Positions 58,765 to 64,000 of a stretch of 64,000 nt of DNA are shown here, one piece after another. Under the pieces are notes generated by a model. The model ran no database searches and was not told where the DNA came from. It saw only the letters and a program-made list of their open reading frames with translations. Origin of the DNA: Siphonodentalium dalli (lineage: Eukaryota > Mollusca > Scaphopoda > Gadilida > Siphonodentaliidae); NCBI GenBank assembly GCA_032622095.1, contig CP136062.1:55413849-55477848 (forward strand), in the 5' to 3' direction. Numbering within the stretch: the stretch's first letter is position 1; each line of letters opens with the position of its first letter. The position numbers and the translations under genes are program-made.

Positions 58765-58880
58765 TAGATCATGTCATGAAACTCTACTTTGGCTATGCCC
58801 GTACATAGAGATCGTATTCCATCATTTGACATACCGGTATGGGAACTTTTTGTTGTTCTGTTGGGGAACTTCATACTAGT
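58765..58880 (+). repeat. Foldback V fragment (left arm)
   Basis: atgtcatgaaactctacttt, ggctatgcccgtacatagag, ttccatcatttga and gttggggaacttcat parallel the left arm of V2. Confidence 0.5.
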
Positions 58881-59097
58881 ATGCGTAAAACATGAACATG
58901 TACCTAGACAAACATCTACTGGAACTTGGATTCTGAACTTTCTGAAGCAGCATGTGGATCAGCAATCTGCGAAGGCGGTCACATATAATTGAATTTGACA
59001 TATTGTACCATCGTTTGTCCATGTATTAGCAGTAGTAGCTAGTACGTACATATGCAAAGTCGTTTCATAAATGACTACTAGTATGTACCGGTACTAA

Positions 59098-59612
59098 GGC
59101 CGATGGGGTCATTGTCACAAGGCTCCGGTCACATTCGTAACTGTTTATAGCCAGCTTTTTAAATCGATCACAAATGTAGCCAGCTTTTCAACGGCGATCA
59201 CATTCGTAGCCAGCTTTTCTAATCGCATGCTTTATATGGCGCAAAATATGACGTCATCGCGTTTGTGACTAAAATGTCAACATCATGCTCCAAAACTGAC
59301 TTTGTTTATCAACTTAAATTACATTAATGGCATATAATTCGAGCATTTTAACGACATTGATCGGAGACCTCTCAGGTTATTATACAGAACTATTAAATAT
59401 CAATTTAAAAGTCAAGTTGTTTTTCATCCACCAATTCAGAAAAATTACCGTAGATTATTTATACTTAACCTAATCGTGTTCACCAATGCTCACATGAATA
59501 TGAAAAGCTGGCTATAAATGTGATCACCATAGAAAAGCTGGGTACAGTTGTGATCAATTTAAAAATCTGGCCACGATTGTGATCAATGCCTTGTGACAAT
59601 CACCCCATCAGC
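59098..59612. mobile_element. hAT-like foldback K with 8-bp target duplication, nested in J
   Basis: ggccgatggggtcattgtca, caaggc mirrors gccttgtgacaatcacccca, tcagc. GGTACTAA is directly repeated at 59,090-59,097 and 59,613-59,620. The arms contain repeated gtagccagctttt / aaaagctgg and gatcacattcgtagc-type words. Confidence 0.85.
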
Positions 59613-59620
59613 GGTACTAA

Positions 59621-61160
59621 CTTGAACTTGACACAGGATTTGTAAGATGAACAATTTTAAAAGAATGTTCCTTGAAGTTTATGACCTTACTAGTAATCTT
59701 CATCAACTTCCATGGCTTCTATGCATGATCCCTTGGGAAAATCAATTCAAGTTCAACTTATTCTCGGCAGCCACCTGCACTGCACTGGAACATCACTGGA
59801 ATTTCATGGTTACATGATCAACTGAATCCGAATTTCATGGTCAATGAATTTTCCTATCCAGTCTACACTGTTCATCCCATTCAAAATTGGCGAGCTCGCC
59901 GGTTTTCGTGTCAACACACCATTTCACTTCGAAGTTTGAGTTTAAATTTGGATGTAACTGTAAACATAGTTCAGTCATGAATGTACATGTAGTGCGTATC
60001 CTTCTGGAAGCATCAATCTCATGAATCTGCGAAAGCGGTCATGTTGACCTATTCAGGCTATTGTAAACAGTACTATTTCCTTCAAGTTCACATAATAATG
60101 ATCAAGAATGATTATGGTATTCCAATTTATTAGTTTCACGATGTGCATACACTGTCATAATAATCATATTCCATATAATTAATTAATTATATTCCTCAAT
60201 GTTCCATCAACTTCAACAGATCCACTGAATCATGGCAGCGGCGGTTTTTAATTTCAAAATTTCGCCTGTTTGAAAAGGCAGCTTGCAGAAAGAAACGGAT
60301 CATTGAGGTTGTTTTATGGGTATTTTGCTTCATCTGGATTATTTCTACACAAACAATATACAATCAATGATTTATATTGGCATTATATTTAATAACTGAT
60401 ATATCTAAAACGGCGCACATTTTGTATGACTCAATTCCATATTCCAGTTCCCGTTTCACTTTTTAATTTTATAACTTTCGATTTCAAAGGGCACATCCGC
60501 CATGATATATTTGTTTTGTTTTCATGATAACAAACCCAGAATCGCGACAATAAAGCTATCCGACAATAGAACTGTTAAAGCCACATGGGGTATTGAACCT
60601 TTTAAAAACAATATTTGGAATTTTGTTGTCCATAAATTGCATAATCCATCGCTTGTTAGATCGGAATTTAAAAAAAATAATCAGCCCCCGAAATTAGGAA
60701 AAATGTCCCCACGGCAAATTTAATCAAGCTGAATATAGATATCACAATACTCACATGTTACCACGGTGTTTCACACAGCATTGCTGTATTTTGCTGTGGA
60801 TTATGTTGAATCAATGATGCAAATTATCAAACCCAAATTTTAAACAAATATATGGTGAATTTTTTTTTTAAATATTCCAAGTTTAAAACGCACATGTGGT
60901 GAACAAAGATTCCAATGCACTAACTGCGAACTTGAAACTAATATAAAATTCACTATGAACTTTTCTCAAACTTTTGCATCCAATCTAAATTTACTGCAAA
61001 AAAATATACATGAAATATTTGTGGATTGCTAAAATAAAAACACTCGGCCAAGGATTGATGCCTTAATTAATTTAATGTTTCAAATTATTAAATCCAAACT
61101 TTAAATAATTATTTTGTGAAAAACAAAATGAAATTCTAAGTTTGAAAAGCACATGCAGCG
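59621..61160. other. AT-rich interior of J, nothing recognised
   Basis: No coding signature. Two short words (ctgcgaa-ggcggtca near 58,967 and ctgcgaaagcggtcatg near 60,036) recur. Confidence 0.4.
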
Positions 61161-61490
61161 AACAAATATTCCAAACCAAGATTCCAGCACACTTATCGCA
61201 AACTTGAAACTAATCTAAAATTTACTGTGAACTTATCGCAAATGGTTTGCCTTGAATTTAAATTTTCTGCAAAGTTGCAGCAAACAAACTAAATTTACAG
61301 CAAAGTTGCAGCAAACAAAAAGTTTGCGGCAAAGATCTGCGAATATGTGAAATTGACTTTCTGCGATCAAACCATTTGCTGCAAACATGCCGCACATTTG
61401 CCGCTAACTTGCAGCAAACAACCATTTCGATAAGGGTTAATATATCTATATAAATATAGCTGATGATACATACTCATGTTGATCATTTAG

Positions 61491-61625
61491 GTGGTGGGAC
61501 TTGAAGGTGAGCCAGTTGTCGTTGGGGGCCCCACTGTCCATCATCCCATCCATCACCATTCAAAACACGCTCAATTTACTGGACAAAGAAGGATTTGATC
61601 AAGTGCCTGTTGTCGATGATGCAGG
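61491..61625 (+). CDS. CBS: CBS exon, start of first CBS (Bateman) motif
   Basis: Acceptor GATCATTTAG; the first G completes Trp. The frame reads WWDLKVSQLSLGAPLSII, PSITIQNTLNLL, DKEGFDQVPVVDDAG, with donor GTAAGT after GG. GFDQVPVVDDAG is the hallmark of the first CBS domain of cystathionine beta-synthase (human GFDQAPVVDEAG). In the family this module binds S-adenosylmethionine and relieves autoinhibition. The exon begins 50 bp after the right end of TTAA element J. I saw no continuation exon (expected GVILGMVT-like) before the window ends. Confidence 0.95.
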
Positions 61626-62419
61626 GTAAGTTATTCCTGAGTATTTATTACTTGACCAATGGAAGTTACCTGATGAGGTCTGGTAACCGACCTTTATTAT
61701 ACCCCCTGCAACATGAAACTTGGTACAGACATCAACCACCATGGGAACCTGTGCATCTGTGATTATGATGTCTGTCTGACTTTTTTTGGTGGAGTTTATC
61801 CAACTTTTGCAACATGCATAATTTTGTCCCAGCTTTTATTCCTACGTTTTAGGTCAATGTTTTTTAAACTTGGCACAGATTTTTAGTACCATGGGAACAT
61901 GTGCACCTGCGATTATGACGTCTGATTATTACCACAAAGGTCAATTGAAATTTCATGAATCGGCACAAATACATATAAATAAAGTCCAGATAAATCGATC
62001 ACTGAAGCTGTTGGTTAGAGAAACTCATCACTGATTGTAAGTTTCTCAGGCTAATTGGGTGTTATAAACACGGCATCCAATTTATAAGCGAAATTAACAA
62101 ACACACTATATTTCATAAATCAGACGCCATGCTTATAACGTATACATAACAAACCACTGCTTATGCATTCTATGTGTGTACATACTTCAAGGTTTTCAGT
62201 GGAAAACAATAAATTTAATTATTGTGAGGGGAAACAAGAGACCTAACACCCGGGGGGTTACACCCCCAGTTTTAAGATTTTCACAAGGTATTGTGAGTGT
62301 GTACAAGGCATATAGAACGACCCCGGCATAATGTTATAAGGGGAAGAACCTTGTGAACATGTAAATAGTCATAAAATATATAGGTCTAATGCATGGTAAC
62401 ATGCCGAGTGCTTGATTAA
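61626..62419. other. Non-coding stretch after the last CBS exon
   Basis: Two diverged direct copies of accatgggaac, tgtgca(c/t)ctg, gattatgacgtctg (61,738 and 61,888) suggest old tandem units of a G-like repeat. No exon seen. Confidence 0.5.
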
Positions 62420-62785
62420 AGTGATGTGAAACGCTCCAGTAGGGTGATAAAATATAAATGGTTAACTATCTTGTAGTTATTTTTACAATTATCATATCCA
62501 AATTGACAACACTCACTATCATTCTTATATATTAATTAAACGCAGTGACTCTCGATGGCAAACTCTTTTTCATTAGTCTATCTCTGATAATTGCGTCCAT
62601 AATCGAGAAGTAAATATTTCCAATTGCGCGAAGTTTAGACGATGTTCTCTGTGGAGTGGTACAGTCAATTTTTTTCAGATTTCGTCAACATTTGTAGAAT
62701 GCTACATTCCTCCAGTTGACATAGCGCTGAAAACTAACAGTAACTTATCATTTGAACGCACCCGAACAAGTCCGTAATATATCAT
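62420..62785 (+). repeat. Interspersed repeat I, copy 2
   Basis: aaagtgatgtgaaacgctcc, cattcttatatattaattaa, cagtgactctcgatggcaaa, tacattcctccagttgacat, acccgaacaagt. Confidence 0.85.
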
Positions 62786-63387
62786 TAATCTTGTAGATCA
62801 TTTTGGATGCGAGTAGAATTTGATAATTATGCATACAAATAAGCCTATAAATATAGCCTATGGTTTAGACATCAGCATTTGATAATAAAGGCCTATCATA
62901 TGTAATGATGTTGCAAATGTTATACAATGTATGTTGCTGCAATTAAGCCAGTAATTAAAGATTCACTTAGGTTCGGCCTGATACAGACACATCTATATAT
63001 ATATATATATATAAGTAGAAACATGACTAAAATTTAGGATTCATTGAGGCATGGATGAAGTCGGTATATGAACATCCCATGATCTAGTAATTGAAGCGTG
63101 TCTGCATTTATATGTCTATTCTACTGAGGCGAAATCAGTAGTCCGGAGACGACATGACAATTGCAGTCAAGAAACATTTCATTACGTCATAACTGGGTTT
63201 AATTTAATTGTCCGAGCTTGTATTCTGTCATATTGACCCTTTCTCGACACATTGAACATGTGCAACATATTTAGTGGATATGCACTTTGTATCATATTGG
63301 TGTAATCAATTCCTCCTACAGTTTATAGTATAGGGATCTGACTGAAACCCATAAATCCTTCAAACCTGCCACCTTCGTCGGGGGACA

Positions 63388-63447
63388 TCATCATCACCCT
63401 CTGGGAACCTCATTCTGCAAATGACAGACACACTATTTCAAGACTTG
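63388..63447. mobile_element. Family A right-end fragment (A13)
   Basis: caccctctgggaacctcatt, ctgcaaatgacagacacact, atttcaagacttg. Confidence 0.75.
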
Positions 63448-64000
63448 GTTCTCCGGTTATTTTATCAACACAAATGTCTAAATGCACATAGTCTACAACA
63501 CTCATGACAAACATCAGTCAAATCAAACATGAGAGTACTAACTGGCTGCCATTTTGTTGAGTAACATGCAACAAGACCTACCTCTCTAAATCTCAGTTCT
63601 GTCAACCCTTTCATGGCGGGATCTGCGCTGGTGCAACATTAATGACCCTGTGCCAATGCATTATATTATATATGCGAGTCGATTATAGGTCGCCTTGCAT
63701 ATATAAGAGAATCCATTGGCTTAAAATTTTATCATTTTTTTATCCATTTTTCTTTCATTCTTTAACAATTTTTATCATTTTTTCTTACATTCTTTAACAA
63801 GTTTATATTCTTTATAGTTTTTTCTTACATTCTTTCTTAATTTTTATCATTTTTTCTTACATTTAAAAAAAATATTATATAAAATTTGTTAGGCCAATGC
63901 ATTCTCTTATATACGCGAGTCGACCATAGATGCATTGGCACAGGGTTTTCGCAAACATCGGTCAAATCAAATGCAAAAGTTCTAATTGATTGCATTTTTA
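63448..64000. repeat. Copy of a U-internal sequence interrupted by a P-like TTAA element
   Basis: ggttctccggttattttatc, aacacaaatgtctaaatgca match 56,358-56,400. The same kind of sequence (ggtcaaatcaaatgcaaaag, ttctaatt) returns at 63,958 to the window end. Between them, 63,602 to about 63,945 is a TTAA-type element opening tcaaccctttcatggcggga, tctgcgctggtgcaacatta (P right end reversed). It has one full palindrome and one truncated one (accatagatgcattggcac). Confidence 0.65.

Larger units (their letters stand above)
57822..61440. mobile_element. Element J: 3.6-kb TTAA-type element filling CBS intron 3
   Basis: The left end ataacccttatcgaaaaaac mirrors the right end (aaccatttcgataagggttaa, 20 of it visible as accatttcgataagggttaa). 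TTAA at 61,437-61,440; left decayed to ATAA. Both ends are dense in tttgcagcaaa/tttgccgcaaa words, with a hairpin around cgcgacctaatttgcatggt and its mirror near 57,975-58,040. Interior AT-rich, holding foldback K and a V fragment. The frame at 60,502-60,723 (73 codons) is unrecognised. Confidence 0.7.
47376..61625 (+). other. CBS: Partial cystathionine beta-synthase gene (four exons, three complete introns)
   Basis: Gene span covering the four CBS exons listed separately. CBS is the PLP enzyme that condenses serine (or cysteine) with homocysteine to cystathionine, the first step of transsulfuration, and is a source of H2S. Splice phases agree at every junction (G|GA, AT|G, TG|G), giving about 137 uninterrupted codons with no stop. 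The exons cover the last part of the catalytic core and the first motif of the C-terminal regulatory pair of CBS domains. Introns are 47,461-53,398, 53,511-57,230 and 57,312-61,490. They contain the A11/S nest, A12, R, P2, B8, a SINE, U, J and K. The 5' part (PLP lysine, heme region) and the end of the Bateman module are not seen here. The intact frame and consensus splice sites argue for a live gene. Confidence 0.93.

Overview
This is animal DNA, most likely from a marine invertebrate (an amphioxus-, ambulacrarian- or mollusc/brachiopod-like genome). The signs are AT-rich non-coding sequence, frequent TACATGTA and ACCGGT words, kilobase-scale introns with GT/AG borders, a tRNA-derived SINE and many kinds of small DNA transposons. 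I cannot name the species. There are no bacterial genes, operons or CRISPR arrays, and a 100-bp run of N (40,199-40,298) marks an assembly gap.

The only host gene I can support is cystathionine beta-synthase (CBS) on the + strand. Four consecutive exons lie at 47,376-47,460, 53,399-53,510, 57,231-57,311 and 61,491-61,625. Their splice phases join into one reading frame, from the end of the PLP catalytic core into the first CBS-motif (Bateman) repeat. The 5' exons were not found and the 3' exons lie beyond the window. The three introns (about 5.9, 3.7 and 4.2 kb) are largely built of transposons.

Most of the rest is a layered set of mobile elements, many of which can be dated against each other because one interrupts another. 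The main families, with names used only here, are as follows. A: hAT-like MITEs, ends CAAGCCT, 8-bp target duplications. B, P, Q, R: TTAA-flanked, piggyBac-like MITEs sharing a 66-68-bp palindrome. C: TA-flanked, mariner-like palindromes of about 216 bp. H: PIF/Harbinger-like, ends GGCC, TAA duplication. S and T: long foldbacks ending TAGTCCAG with a 3-bp duplication. U: an element with 65-bp identical terminal repeats and a 9-bp duplication. V, K, N: other foldbacks. J: a 3.6-kb TTAA-type element filling CBS intron 3. E, F, G: kilobase repeats made of diverged 100-200-bp units. There is also a pogo/Tigger-like element, and a fragment of non-LTR reverse transcriptase.

Layout: 0-12 kb, A/B/C/F/G elements and a 1.96-kb TIR element carrying a broken SWIM zinc-finger exon and a THAP-like exon. 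12-20 kb, two E copies nested in A and B. 20-27 kb, two minisatellites and V. 27-34.5 kb, the giant T foldback. 34.5-40 kb, A/B/P/C clusters. 40-47 kb, retrotransposon fragment, F palindromes and pogo element. 47 kb to the end, the CBS gene and its transposon-filled introns. All similarities were judged by eye. Repeat boundaries are accurate to a few bases where a target duplication is quoted and otherwise approximate.
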